Origin: an uncultured Oscillospiraceae bacterium
GTDB lineage: Bacteria; Bacillota; Clostridia; Oscillospirales; Oscillospiraceae
Reading direction: 5' to 3'
DNA length: 28,696 nt
Assembly: GCA_934569045.1 (NCBI GenBank)
Contig: CAKTJX010000032.1
Span: 1 to 28,696, forward strand
In this document: positions 7,849 to 15,153 of the stretch, piece by piece
Position numbering within the stretch: position 1 is the first letter of the stretch
Layout of the letters: every line of letters starts with the position of its first letter
The notes under the pieces: model-generated
Told to the model about the DNA's origin: nothing
Seen by the model: the letters and a program-made list of their open reading frames with translations, nothing else
Database searches by the model: none
Position numbers and translations under genes: made by a program

Positions 7849-8069
7849 GGGAACCTCTGAATAAATCGTCCGCGGCTGGAGAGCGGATCTTTTTCGCCCA
7901 CTCTTCAACATCAAAAGCAGGAAATATTGCGCAACCGTTGCCAGTGAAAACTGGCTTACGGATGCGGCATACCCCTTGCGGGTACATCCAGTATTCCTCT
8001 GCTTTTGATGCTTCGATCGGTCAAAAAATCTCTCGCTCCCAGCCCTTGTCGATTGAATCATAGGTTCCC
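7849..8069. repeat. 221-bp MITE-like inverted-repeat element
   Basis: The ends are GGGAACCTCTGAATAAATC (7849) and the inverse of GGGAACCTATGATTCAATC (ending 8069), matching at about 16 of 19 positions. The similarity between the two arms continues inward for roughly 65 bases, including a shared ATCAAAAGCA block (7910 and the inverse near 7999). The centre holds a GCCAGT/ACTGGC hairpin. No transposase is encoded. It begins five bases beyond the stop of the DUF3793 gene and ends about 20 bases before flavodoxin, so it appears inserted between two genes of one unit. Confidence 0.75.
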
Positions 8070-8074
8070 TTATA

Positions 8075-8620
8075 TCAACCGGCTACAGTGAGCCGTTCGA
8101 TGTCTGTTCCGTTGGCAAGCTGGCGGCAGTAGACCCGGGTGCACTTTTTGTACAGGGCAAAAGTCTTCCGGGCCGCCTCTTCGTTTTCGTAGACCTTCCA
8201 GCAGCCAACGCATTTGCAGGGCTTCCGCTCCATAAATCCCAGCACATCCTCCGGGGGATAGCTGAGGAACAGCCCGATCTCGTGGGGAAAGTCCCCCGTC
8301 TGCCGGAGCTTTCTGGCAAGCTGGGTCAGGCACCGGTTGGCATCGCAGCAGCCATAGCCGCAGCGGCTCAGCAGCGCCGCGGACAGCTCTTTGGACAGGT
8401 CGGCTTCCAGCTTGGCGGGCCGGTAGAGATAGATCAGGGCCTTTTCCTGGGAAAACCGCAGGGGCAGCGCCCGGATGCCCTTGGGGCCCAGGCGTTTGTT
8501 CAGCTGCCGCAAGGATTCCAGCAGGGCTTCCTTCGTCTCATAGGGGCAGGTGAAGAGATTCCCGGTTTTCAGTCCCGCCAGGGTTGGGGCACAGTTGCGT
8601 ACTAGCAGCTCTTCAGACAT
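8075..8620 (-). CDS. DUF3793 family protein
   Basis: About 181 residues. Features resembling DUF3793 are an early CAPTLAGLKTGNLF segment, LRQLNKRLGPKGIRALPL, ALIYLYRPAKLE, and the FPHEIGLFLSYPPEDVLGFM segment followed by KCVGCWKVY and a C-terminal helical YKKCTRVY. The family is common in gut Clostridia and its function is not known; genes of this kind are often seen near iron-uptake or flavodoxin genes. ATG 8620 is preferred (GAGGGA about nine bases upstream) over the longer open frame, and it overlaps the end of the small membrane peptide gene by eight bases. Several cysteines (CGYGCCDANRC, CKCVGC) could bind metal, which is inference. Confidence 0.8.
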   Translation of the reverse strand: MSEELLVRNCAPTLAGLKTGNLFTCPYETKEALLESLRQLNKRLGPKGIRALPLRFSQEKALIYLYRPAKLEADLSKELSAALLSRCGYGCCDANRCLTQLARKLRQTGDFPHEIGLFLSYPPEDVLGFMERKPCKCVGCWKVYENEEAARKTFALYKKCTRVYCRQLANGTDIERLTVAG

Positions 8621-8738
8621 GGCCCGTCCCTCTGCCCCAGGTCCGACGGAGAAAATGCCGCAGACCGAAGGAACCAAAGAGAATCAGACCAATGCTTAGA
8701 AGGGCGCTGACAAAGGACAGCAAGCGAACCAATTCCAT
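8613..8738 (-). CDS. 41-residue membrane peptide
   Basis: A short frame with an excellent AGGAGG ribosome binding site eight bases before ATG 8738. It encodes a helix rich in Leu, Ile and Phe (LLSFVSALLSIGLILFGSFG) followed by a basic tail (LRHFLRRTWGRGTGHV), as expected for a single-pass membrane peptide with a cytoplasmic positive end. Its stop overlaps the start of the DUF3793 gene, so the two are probably translated in series. It is the first gene behind the promoter at 8816-8844. I know of no named family. Confidence 0.65.
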   Translation of the reverse strand: MELVRLLSFVSALLSIGLILFGSFGLRHFLRRTWGRGTGHV

Positions 8739-8759
8739 AATCGAACCTCCTATGCAAAT

Positions 8760-8775
8760 GTTAGCTTACGCTAAC
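8760..8775. promoter_or_regulatory. operator-like palindrome, distal copy
   Basis: GTTAGC-TTAC-GCTAAC, a perfect 6-base dyad in the 5' leader, about 22 bases before the membrane peptide start. It has the same half-sites as the copy at 8793-8808; the centres are 33 bases apart, about three helical turns. Confidence 0.7.
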
Positions 8776-8792
8776 TGCTGGTTTAAATTTAA

Positions 8793-8808
8793 GTTAGCCT
8801 TTGCTAAC
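8793..8808. promoter_or_regulatory. operator-like palindrome, promoter-proximal copy
   Basis: GTTAGC-CTTT-GCTAAC, starting seven bases downstream of the -10 box, so it should cover the transcription start. TTAG/CTAA half-sites recall those of DtxR-family metal regulators (IdeR, MntR), although the central spacing differs from the classic DtxR box. The regulator is therefore an inference. Confidence 0.7.
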
Positions 8809-8815
8809 TGACAAC

Positions 8816-8844
8816 ATCATACACGATGCGTCCCAATTTGTCAA
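8816..8844 (-). promoter_or_regulatory. sigma-A promoter of the peptide-DUF3793-flavodoxin unit
   Basis: Minus-strand TTGACA (8839-8844), 17-base spacer, TATGAT (8816-8821), followed directly by the two palindromes. Confidence 0.85.
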
Positions 8845-8897
8845 GTCCTTTTTCCTACTGTTTTGTAGGGATAATTTTTGACGATTTGAACGCAAAA

Positions 8898-8930
8898 GTG
8901 GCGCGCCGCAAACGAAACGCGGCGCACCAC
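8898..8930 (-). terminator. probable terminator after birA
   Basis: Bases 8898-8909 and 8919-8930 form a 12-bp GC-rich stem. The one plus-strand mismatch becomes a G-U pair in minus-strand RNA, favouring that strand. The following T-tract is short (TTTTGCGTT), so strength is uncertain. Confidence 0.65.
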
Positions 8931-8952
8931 ATTATCTTATCCCAAAAAAGGA

Positions 8953-9750
8953 TTACACATACCCGTACATACCCCGCACGCTGACCTCTCCGCAGCTGAC
9001 GGCCTCCTGGTGTCCATCGGGGAAGCGGACGATCAGATCGCCGGTGCCGCCAACGTCCAGAGCCAGCCCATGGCGGATTTCATCGCCGCGGACCAGGGAA
9101 ATCTGCTGCCCAAGGGTGATGCAGTCGGCGCGGTAGCGCTGGAGCATGGCTTCCTTCCCGGTAAAAAGGGTCTCATCCATCTTCGCAAGTTCCGCCATCA
9201 TGGCGGCGGCCACCCGGCCCCGGTCGATGGGCTGCCCCGTGACCATGGCCAGAGAGGCCGCACGGCCTCGCAGTTCCTCCGGAAAATCCTGGAGTGTCTG
9301 GCAGCAGTTGATGCCGATGCCCACCACCGCGTAGCTTACATTCCCATCGGGGCCCATGCCCAGCTCTGCCAGTATGCCCGCAATTTTCTGCTTTCCGCAG
9401 ACCAGATCATTGATCCATTTGATGCCGGGACGGATTCCGGCGGCCTGCTCCACCGCGTCGCACATGGCAACACCTACGGCGCAGGTCAGGTGCATCAGTT
9501 CCTCGGGCGGGCACTCCGGCCGCAGCAGGATGCTCAGGTAAACGCCCACGCCGCCGGGGGACTGGAAGCTGCGGCCCAGCCGCCCCTTGCCGCCGGTCTG
9601 GCAGTTGGCCACCGCCACGGTGCCGTGGGGCGCCCCCTCCGCTGCCAGCTTTTTCAGATAGTTGTTGGTGGAATCAATGGTGTCAAAGTAGTGGAAGCGG
9701 TCCGACCAGGGGTATTCCGCCGGAAGAAACGCGCGAATTTCCTGTTCCAT
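8953..9750 (-). CDS. birA: biotin--[acetyl-CoA-carboxylase] ligase, catalytic domain only
   Basis: 265 residues. It attaches biotin to the lysine of biotin carboxyl carrier proteins. DSTNNYLKKLA opens the catalytic domain, GGKGRLGRSFQSPGG is the biotinyl-AMP loop (E. coli GRGRRGR), and KWINDLVCGKQKIAGIL contains the catalytic lysine. VVGIGINC and a C-terminal SH3-like domain with GLALDVGGTGDLIV follow. The N-terminal winged-helix domain of bifunctional BirA is absent, so it should not act as a repressor. It begins four bases after the preceding gene's stop, so the two are co-transcribed. Confidence 0.92.
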   Translation of the reverse strand: MEQEIRAFLPAEYPWSDRFHYFDTIDSTNNYLKKLAAEGAPHGTVAVANCQTGGKGRLGRSFQSPGGVGVYLSILLRPECPPEELMHLTCAVGVAMCDAVEQAAGIRPGIKWINDLVCGKQKIAGILAELGMGPDGNVSYAVVGIGINCCQTLQDFPEELRGRAASLAMVTGQPIDRGRVAAAMMAELAKMDETLFTGKEAMLQRYRADCITLGQQISLVRGDEIRHGLALDVGGTGDLIVRFPDGHQEAVSCGEVSVRGMYGYV

Positions 9751-9754
9751 AGCC

Positions 9755-11173
9755 TCAGTCCATGTCCTTTACAATCTCTGTGGGGGCCTCGTCTAGAATT
9801 TCCGGGTGCTGGATCAGCCGCTTGAAGTATTTTAAGAATGCCGCGTAGTAGAAGCCGTCCACCGTCCGCTCGTCCAGGGTGAACCGGAAGTCCACATATT
9901 TCCGCAGAACCACCGTGCCGTCCTCCTGGACCTCCAGGGCCTTGCGCTTGCAGCCGAAGGAGCCGAACACCGGCAGATTGCCGAAGTCGTACAGGTGGTG
10001 ATAAACCGGCGGGATGCCCAGAGAACCCATGGAGGTAAAGAAGACGCTGCCGTGGAAGGGGCTGATCTCCAGTAGGAACTTGGGCAGCAGGCCAAAATAA
10101 TCCAGGGTTTTCAGCAGCCACACCACAAATTTCAGCACCACGCCAGGGATGAAGGTCAGCGCGTAGGCGGCGTTGTCCACCCCCGCGTCCAGAGGGGTAT
10201 TCTTGACCTTTGCCACCTCGTCATTCATCTTTTTGTAAACATCGTAGCTGGTGTCCCTGGGGGAGAGATGGAGCTTGATTTCGGTCTCCGCTCCCTCGGT
10301 GGTCATTTCCTTTTTAATGGTCATGCAGAACTGAATGTCCTCCCCCCGGGAGTAGATCTTCTGTCCGGCAATGAACCGGTTGACACCGGGGTACTTTGCC
10401 ACAGCCCGGCAGTAGGCGGCCAGGAACACATGGGTGATGCCGAAGTTTGTGAGCCCTTCCCGGCGCTTGGCGCGGATGTAGCGGTCCACATTGGTGATCT
10501 CAAAGGCCTGTTCAAAGAGGTTGGAGGCGGTGTTCCGCTCCACCATGATGTAGGGGGAAATCTGATTCACCGGCGGAAGCGTCCGAATCCGGCGGCCGTC
10601 TACCCGGTCGCCCCAGGTGGGGTGGTATTCTCCGGCGGGGTGGACCCGGATGGCGAAAATCAGCAGCGTGCAGCCCAGGAACAGCAGGGTGTTCGGCAGC
10701 AGCTGCACCACCCGTGCCCAGTCCTGCTGGAAGATGGCCTGACGGTTGTAGTACAGCACCGTGGCCATGGGCGCCAGCATGACGGGAAACAGCAGCCAGG
10801 TCCGATCCCGCCGCAGGCCGGAGGTGATGTCCGTGTACAAAAAGGCGAAGAAGAACAGGGCAATCCAACTCAGCAGGATCATTGCCCGCCCATTCAGATT
10901 GTGCCGCACCCACACGGCGGAAAACAGCACGAACATCCACACCGGGATGGCGGTCTTGTAGAACTGCTCCTTGCCGTTCAGAAGGGCAAGAAGAATATAG
11001 AGCACCGTGGCGGCCACCGGCAGCACCAGCTGCAGCCAGATATTGGCGTAGACCGGCGTTCCGGCCCATACATACAGCACAACCCGGCCCACGGCGGAGG
11101 CCCCCAGGCACAGTGCCATAAGCCAGACCATGGCGTTTCCGGGGCTGACGTAGAAATGCGCATTTTTATGCAT
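9755..11173 (-). CDS. membrane-anchored E2/CAT-fold acyltransferase-like protein
   Basis: 472 residues with two parts. Residues 10-180 contain about six hydrophobic segments, including LYILLALL and WIALFFFAFLYTDI. Residues about 200-455 resemble the catalytic domain of 2-oxo acid dehydrogenase E2 or chloramphenicol acetyltransferase: ITHVFLAAYCRAVAKYPGVN, a KLHLSPRDTSYDVYKKMNDE helix, and SVFFTSMGSLGIPP. The family active site HxxxDG appears here as DERTVDG (434-440), so the catalytic histidine is a glutamate (E435). The conserved aspartate and glycine remain. No lipoyl domain is present, and no E1 or E3 gene is nearby. It may be a different acyltransferase or a non-catalytic relative. It is co-directional with birA (four-base gap). 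Confidence 0.75.
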   Translation of the reverse strand: MHKNAHFYVSPGNAMVWLMALCLGASAVGRVVLYVWAGTPVYANIWLQLVLPVAATVLYILLALLNGKEQFYKTAIPVWMFVLFSAVWVRHNLNGRAMILLSWIALFFFAFLYTDITSGLRRDRTWLLFPVMLAPMATVLYYNRQAIFQQDWARVVQLLPNTLLFLGCTLLIFAIRVHPAGEYHPTWGDRVDGRRIRTLPPVNQISPYIMVERNTASNLFEQAFEITNVDRYIRAKRREGLTNFGITHVFLAAYCRAVAKYPGVNRFIAGQKIYSRGEDIQFCMTIKKEMTTEGAETEIKLHLSPRDTSYDVYKKMNDEVAKVKNTPLDAGVDNAAYALTFIPGVVLKFVVWLLKTLDYFGLLPKFLLEISPFHGSVFFTSMGSLGIPPVYHHLYDFGNLPVFGSFGCKRKALEVQEDGTVVLRKYVDFRFTLDERTVDGFYYAAFLKYFKRLIQHPEILDEAPTEIVKDMD

Positions 11174-11188
11174 AGAGATTCCCTCCGC

Positions 11189-12061
11189 TTATCCGAGAAG
11201 TGTTTTTAGAGCGGCTATGTGAGCAGGGGTTGTGCCGCAGCAGCCGCCGAGAAGCGTCGCGCCGTTTTCTATACAGGCCTTCTGCACCTGGGCGAAGGGC
11301 TCCGGCTCCAGCTTGTATTCCGCGATGCCTTGATCGTTGATGATGGGGTTGCCCGCGTTGGGCTTGGAGATCAGAGGCAGCTTTGTAAACCGCCGCAGCT
11401 TGCTCACCAGATGGGGCGTCATTTCATCGGCAGCCACGCAGTTAAAGCCCACGGCGCAGGCACCCCACTGTTCCAGCTGCCCCATCAGCGGTCCTGCATC
11501 GTGGCCGCTGTACAAAAAGCCCGCCGACTGCATGGAGTAGGAGATCATAACGGCCCCGGCCTGCTCCAGCTCCGCGGCGGTGAGGATGGCCTCTGCCTCC
11601 TGAGGATAGAGCAGCGTCTCGCCCACCAGCAGATCCGCGCCGCCGTCCATGAGGCCGCGGATCTGGCGGCGGTAGTTCTCCACCAGCAGATCAAAATTGT
11701 CCGGGTCCCAGCTGTCGCAGAAGGCGGCCAGGGTGGCAATGTCGCCGGCGATCAGGCAGTCCGGCGCTGCGGACCGGCTGAGGGCAAGAAGCTGGGCATT
11801 GATGGCCTCGGTATGCTTGTCCAGGCCGATTTTTTTCAGGGCAATGGGCTGGGCCTGGAAGGTGGGGGCGTAAATAATCCGGCTGCCCGCCTGGGCATAG
11901 CCCCGCTGCAGCTCTACCAATACCTCCGGGTTGCGCAGAACCCAGTCCTCCGTGGCCACATCCCGGGGCATTCCCTTGGCCCGGAGATAGGAGCCGGTGG
12001 CGCCGTCCAACAGCACGGGCCCATTGCAGGCAAGCTGTGCAAATTCTTCTTTCGTGAGCAT
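11189..12061 (-). CDS. homocysteine S-methyltransferase family protein
   Basis: 290 residues forming the zinc-dependent methyltransferase barrel seen in MmuM, BHMT and the N-terminal domain of MetH. It starts with GPVLLDGATGSYL, then YAPTFQAQPIALKKIGL. The zinc cysteines are visible as GFNC in the middle and GGCCGT near the C-terminus. The protein should transfer a methyl group to homocysteine; the donor (S-methylmethionine, a corrinoid or another) cannot be told. Alternatively it could work with a separate cobalamin-binding partner, but none is in the window. A GAGGT ribosome binding site lies seven bases upstream and a promoter at 12093-12121. Confidence 0.85.
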   Translation of the reverse strand: MLTKEEFAQLACNGPVLLDGATGSYLRAKGMPRDVATEDWVLRNPEVLVELQRGYAQAGSRIIYAPTFQAQPIALKKIGLDKHTEAINAQLLALSRSAAPDCLIAGDIATLAAFCDSWDPDNFDLLVENYRRQIRGLMDGGADLLVGETLLYPQEAEAILTAAELEQAGAVMISYSMQSAGFLYSGHDAGPLMGQLEQWGACAVGFNCVAADEMTPHLVSKLRRFTKLPLISKPNAGNPIINDQGIAEYKLEPEPFAQVQKACIENGATLLGGCCGTTPAHIAALKTLLG

Positions 12062-12092
12062 TTCGCTACCTCATTTCTTTTCAGGTGGGTAT

Positions 12093-12121
12093 ATTATACG
12101 GGAAACCGGTGAGAATTTCAA
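12093..12121 (-). promoter_or_regulatory. promoter of the homocysteine methyltransferase-family gene
   Basis: Minus-strand TTGAAA (12116-12121), 17-base spacer, TATAAT (12093-12098), 31 bases before the ATG. Its -35 box lies back to back with that of the divergent promoter at 12128. Confidence 0.8.
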
Positions 12122-12127
12122 TATCCG

Positions 12128-12156
12128 TTGACCTGATTCCGAAAATCTGCTATAAT
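12128..12156 (+). promoter_or_regulatory. promoter of the M29 aminopeptidase gene
   Basis: TTGACC (12128-12133), 17-base spacer, TATAAT (12151-12156), about 35 bases before the start codon. Only six bases separate its -35 box from that of the divergent gene. Confidence 0.85.
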
Positions 12157-12191
12157 GTCCCGAAGTACCTGAAAGAAAAGGAGAATACAGC

Positions 12192-13415
12192 ATGAAAAAA
12201 ACTGTTCTGCGGGAGTATGCCCGCCTGATTGTTCGCAGTGGTGTCAATGTCCAGAAGGGCCAGGAGGTCATGATCTATGCGGACCTGGACCAGCCGGAAT
12301 TCGTCCAGATGGTGGTGGAGGAGGCCTACAAGGCCAAAGCCAAAAAGGTGACCGTGGAGTGGAATTACCAGCCTCTGACCAAAATCCATACCCGCTACCG
12401 CTCCGTCACCACCATGGGCACGGTGGAGGAGTGGGAGAAGGCGCAGCAGCAGCACTACTGCGATGTGGTGCCCTGCCGCATCCACCTGATCTCCGAGGAC
12501 CCGGACGGTCTGAAGGGCATCAATATGGAAAAGCTGGTCAAGTCCCGCCGTATGCGCTATCCCATCCTGAAGCCCTACAAGGATCAGCTGGAGAACCAGC
12601 AGCAGTGGTGCATTGCCGCCGTCCCCGGCGCTGCCTGGGCCCGGAAGGTATTCCCCGGCGAGCGCACCAGCACCGCTGTGGAAAAGCTCTGGCAGGCCAT
12701 CCTGGATGCCTCCCGGGTTACGGAGGACCCCATTGCCGCCTGGCAGGCCCATGATCAGGATTTGCAGGCCCGCTGCGACTATCTGAACGGCCTGGGCATC
12801 TGCTCTCTGCATTATACGGCGGACAACGGTACGGATTTCACCGTGGGCATGATTCCCGAGGGCCGCTTCTGCGGCGGCGGCGAGACCGCCCGCACCGGCA
12901 TCTTCTTCAACCCCAATATCCCCACGGAGGAGTGCTTCGTCTCTCCCAAGCGGGGCGAGGCCGAGGGCATTGTCTACGCCACCAAGCCCCTGAGCTACCG
13001 GGGCCAGCTGATCGAGGGCTTCTCCATCCGCTTTGAAGGCGGCAAGGCTGTTGAAGTCCACGCCCAGTCCGGCGAGGAGCTGCTGAAGTCCATGATCTCC
13101 ATGGATGAGGGCGCGGCCTACCTGGGCGAGTGCGCCCTGGTACCCCAGGCCAGCCCCATTGCCCAGAGCGGCCTGCTGTTCTATAACACCCTGTTTGATG
13201 AAAATGCCGCCTGTCATCTGGCCCTGGGCATGGGCTTCCCGGATACCATTGCGGACTTCCAGAATAAGTCCTTGGAGGAGTGCCGGGCGCTGGGCATCAA
13301 TGACTCCATGATCCACGAAGACTTTATGATCGGCTGCGACAGCATGCATATTGACGCGGTCTGCGCCGATGGCTCCGTAAAGCCGATTTTCCGGAACGGA
13401 AACTGGGCGTTTTAA
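12192..13415 (+). CDS. M29-family metalloaminopeptidase
   Basis: 407 residues, the usual length of AmpS/PepS-type thermophilic aminopeptidases, cytoplasmic dimers that release N-terminal amino acids from peptides. The N-terminal domain begins VLREYARLIVRSGVNVQKGQ, typical of the family. Likely metal ligands occur in PTEECFVSPKRGEAEGIV, in FYNTLFDENAACHLALG and in the C-terminal HEDFMIGCDSMHIDAV, the family's HxDFMIG signature. AAGGAG lies eight bases upstream of the ATG. It is a single-gene unit between a divergent gene and rpmE. Confidence 0.9.
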   Translation: MKKTVLREYARLIVRSGVNVQKGQEVMIYADLDQPEFVQMVVEEAYKAKAKKVTVEWNYQPLTKIHTRYRSVTTMGTVEEWEKAQQQHYCDVVPCRIHLISEDPDGLKGINMEKLVKSRRMRYPILKPYKDQLENQQQWCIAAVPGAAWARKVFPGERTSTAVEKLWQAILDASRVTEDPIAAWQAHDQDLQARCDYLNGLGICSLHYTADNGTDFTVGMIPEGRFCGGGETARTGIFFNPNIPTEECFVSPKRGEAEGIVYATKPLSYRGQLIEGFSIRFEGGKAVEVHAQSGEELLKSMISMDEGAAYLGECALVPQASPIAQSGLLFYNTLFDENAACHLALGMGFPDTIADFQNKSLEECRALGINDSMIHEDFMIGCDSMHIDAVCADGSVKPIFRNGNWAF

Positions 13416-13474
13416 GGGCCTGACTCGGAAAAAGCATACCTGCGTAAATATTTTTCAAAAAACGAAAAAAACAC

Positions 13475-13503
13475 TTGCATTTTTGAATCCTGTGTGATAT
13501 TAT
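13475..13503 (+). promoter_or_regulatory. promoter of rpmE
   Basis: TTGCAT (13475-13480), 17-base spacer, TATTAT (13498-13503), giving a leader of about 60 bases. Confidence 0.7.
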
Positions 13504-13525
13504 ATCCAGGCGATTCAAGATTGCT

Positions 13526-13541
13526 AGGGCATTTATGCCCT
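13526..13541 (+). promoter_or_regulatory. leader hairpin before rpmE, possible L31 autoregulatory site
   Basis: AGGGCA-TTTA-TGCCCT forms a compact stem-loop in the rpmE leader, ending about 10 bases before the GAGGTG ribosome binding site. Leaders of L31 genes that bind L31 have been described in Firmicutes; a match to that motif is not established here. Confidence 0.4.
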
Positions 13542-13568
13542 TTAACTGATATGAAAGAGGTGAAAGAA

Positions 13569-13769
13569 ATGAAGGAAGGTATCCATCCTAACTACGAACA
13601 GACCACCATCCGCTGTGCATGTGGTAACGTCATCACGACCGGTTCTACCAAGAAGGACATTCGTGTTGAAATCTGCTCCAAGTGCCACCCTTTCTATACC
13701 GGCAAGCAGAAGCTGGTTGACACCGGTGGACGTGTTGATCGCTTCAACAAGCGTTTCGGCCTGAAGTAA
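13569..13769 (+). CDS. rpmE: 50S ribosomal protein L31, zinc-binding form
   Basis: 66 residues, [20 protein letters not shown] onward. Cysteines C16, C18, C36 and C39 (CAC and CSKC) give the zinc-binding form of L31, as opposed to the cysteine-free form made under zinc starvation. The end [11 protein letters not shown] is typical. The open frame extends upstream, but the family start and the GAAAGAGGTG ribosome binding site fix ATG 13569. It is a single-gene unit between its own promoter and a strong terminator. Confidence 0.96.
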   Translation: MKEGIHPNYEQTTIRCACGNVITTGSTKKDIRVEICSKCHPFYTGKQKLVDTGGRVDRFNKRFGLK

Positions 13770-13783
13770 GACGGACCCAATTA

Positions 13784-13813
13784 CCCGCACTACGTTGGTA
13801 GTGCGGGTTTTTT
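13784..13813 (+). terminator. intrinsic terminator after rpmE
   Basis: CCCGCACTAC (13784-13793), loop GTTG, GTAGTGCGGG (13798-13807), then six Ts. A perfect 10-bp stem. Confidence 0.95.
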
Positions 13814-13825
13814 GTATTTTTTACG

Positions 13826-13855
13826 TTGCCTACTCTCCGGTGCGTGTGGTATACT
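13826..13855 (+). promoter_or_regulatory. promoter of hflX
   Basis: TTGCCT (13826-13831), 18-base spacer, TATACT (13850-13855), just after the rpmE terminator and 26 bases before the hflX start. Confidence 0.6.
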
Positions 13856-13881
13856 TGAGATAAGAAATCAGGAGGAAATCT

Positions 13882-15150
13882 ATGGAAGAAAGAATGGAAA
13901 CACCGCGGCAGGAGCGGGCGGTCCTGGTGGGCCTGAACGCCGCCTACTTCACGAAGGAGCAGACCGCCACAGAGGAATCCCTGGAGGAGCTGGAGGCCCT
14001 GCTGGAAACCGCCGGCGGCTTCTGCACCGGCAAGATGCTGCAAAACCGTCCCACCCCGGACCCCCACAGCTTCATCGGAGAGGGCAAGGCCCAGGAGGTA
14101 AGAATGCTGGCGGAGGCCACCGCCGCGACCATGGTGATCTTTGACAATGAGCTTTCCCCCGGTAATATCCGGGCATTGGAAGAGATCATCGGCATGACGG
14201 TTCTGGACCGCAGCGCCCTCATTATGGATATTTTCGCCCAGCGGGCAAAGACCAAGGAGGGCCGTCTTCAGGTGGAGCTGGCCCAGTATAAGTATCTTCT
14301 GCCCCGACTCTCCGGCATGGGCAAGAGCCTGTCCCGCCAGGGCGGCGGCATCGGAACCCGGGGCCCCGGCGAGACCAAGCTGGAGAGTGATCGCCGCCAC
14401 ATCCGGGAGCGGATCAATCGGCTGGAAACGGAGCTGCAGCAGGTCTGCCAGGTCCGGGGCGTCCAGCGGGAGCGCCGGATGAAGAATTCCGTGCCCGTGG
14501 TCGCCATCGTGGGCTATACCAACGCTGGCAAGTCAACGCTGCTCAATCAGCTTACCGGCGCGGGCATCCCCGCCAACAACCGCCTGTTCGACACCCTGGA
14601 TACCACCTCCCGGCAGCTGAAGGTCTCGGACAATCTGGATGTGATTCTCTCCGACACTGTGGGCTTTATCGCAAAGCTGCCCCACCATCTGGTGGATGCC
14701 TTCCGGGCGACGCTGGAGGAGCTGCAATACGCGGATCTTCTGCTCCACGTCATCGATGCCTCAGACCCCAACCGCCAGGAGCATATCGCCGTTGTGGATC
14801 AGCTGATCTCCACTTTAGCCAAGCCAGGAACGCCGGTGCTCTACGTCTATAACAAGGCGGACCTGGTGAGCCGGGAGGAGCTGCCGGTGGGGGAGAACAC
14901 CATTGCTGTGTCCGCCGCTAAGGGCTTCGGAATGGAGGCGCTGCTGGCGCTGATCGAGACAACCCTGGGCCATGCCCGGCACCATGTCACGCTCTGCCTG
15001 CCCTATTCCATGGGCGGCCAGGTGGATGCCCTGCACTCCGGGGCTAAGGTGCATAGTGTGGACTATACCGCCCAGGGCATCGAAATTGATGCGGTGCTGG
15101 ACGATATCCTCTATGGCCGCCTGCGGCAGTATGTGACAAAGGAGAATTGA
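13882..15150 (+). CDS. hflX: ribosome-associated GTPase HflX
   Basis: 422 residues. The N-terminal HflX domain includes PDPHSFIGEGKAQEV and DNELSPGNIRALEE, then the GIGTRGPGETKLESDRR linker that marks the family. The G domain has G1 GYTNAGKST (about 211-219), G3 DTVGF and G4 NKAD. A C-terminal domain of about 60 residues follows. HflX splits stalled or stressed 70S ribosomes. A strong AGGAGG lies eight bases upstream of ATG 13882. yigZ begins three bases after its stop, so the two share a transcript. Confidence 0.95.
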   Translation: MEERMETPRQERAVLVGLNAAYFTKEQTATEESLEELEALLETAGGFCTGKMLQNRPTPDPHSFIGEGKAQEVRMLAEATAATMVIFDNELSPGNIRALEEIIGMTVLDRSALIMDIFAQRAKTKEGRLQVELAQYKYLLPRLSGMGKSLSRQGGGIGTRGPGETKLESDRRHIRERINRLETELQQVCQVRGVQRERRMKNSVPVVAIVGYTNAGKSTLLNQLTGAGIPANNRLFDTLDTTSRQLKVSDNLDVILSDTVGFIAKLPHHLVDAFRATLEELQYADLLLHVIDASDPNRQEHIAVVDQLISTLAKPGTPVLYVYNKADLVSREELPVGENTIAVSAAKGFGMEALLALIETTLGHARHHVTLCLPYSMGGQVDALHSGAKVHSVDYTAQGIEIDAVLDDILYGRLRQYVTKEN

Positions 15151-15153
15151 GCC

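Noticed and set aside
7820..7987. N-terminal extension of flavodoxin
   Set aside because: The open frame runs into the MITE-like element; family length and the FMN loop fix the start at 7819 or 7828.
10268..11209. A 313-codon plus-strand open frame
   Set aside because: It is opposite the membrane part of the E2-like gene and has the Gly/His/Gln-rich shadow composition.
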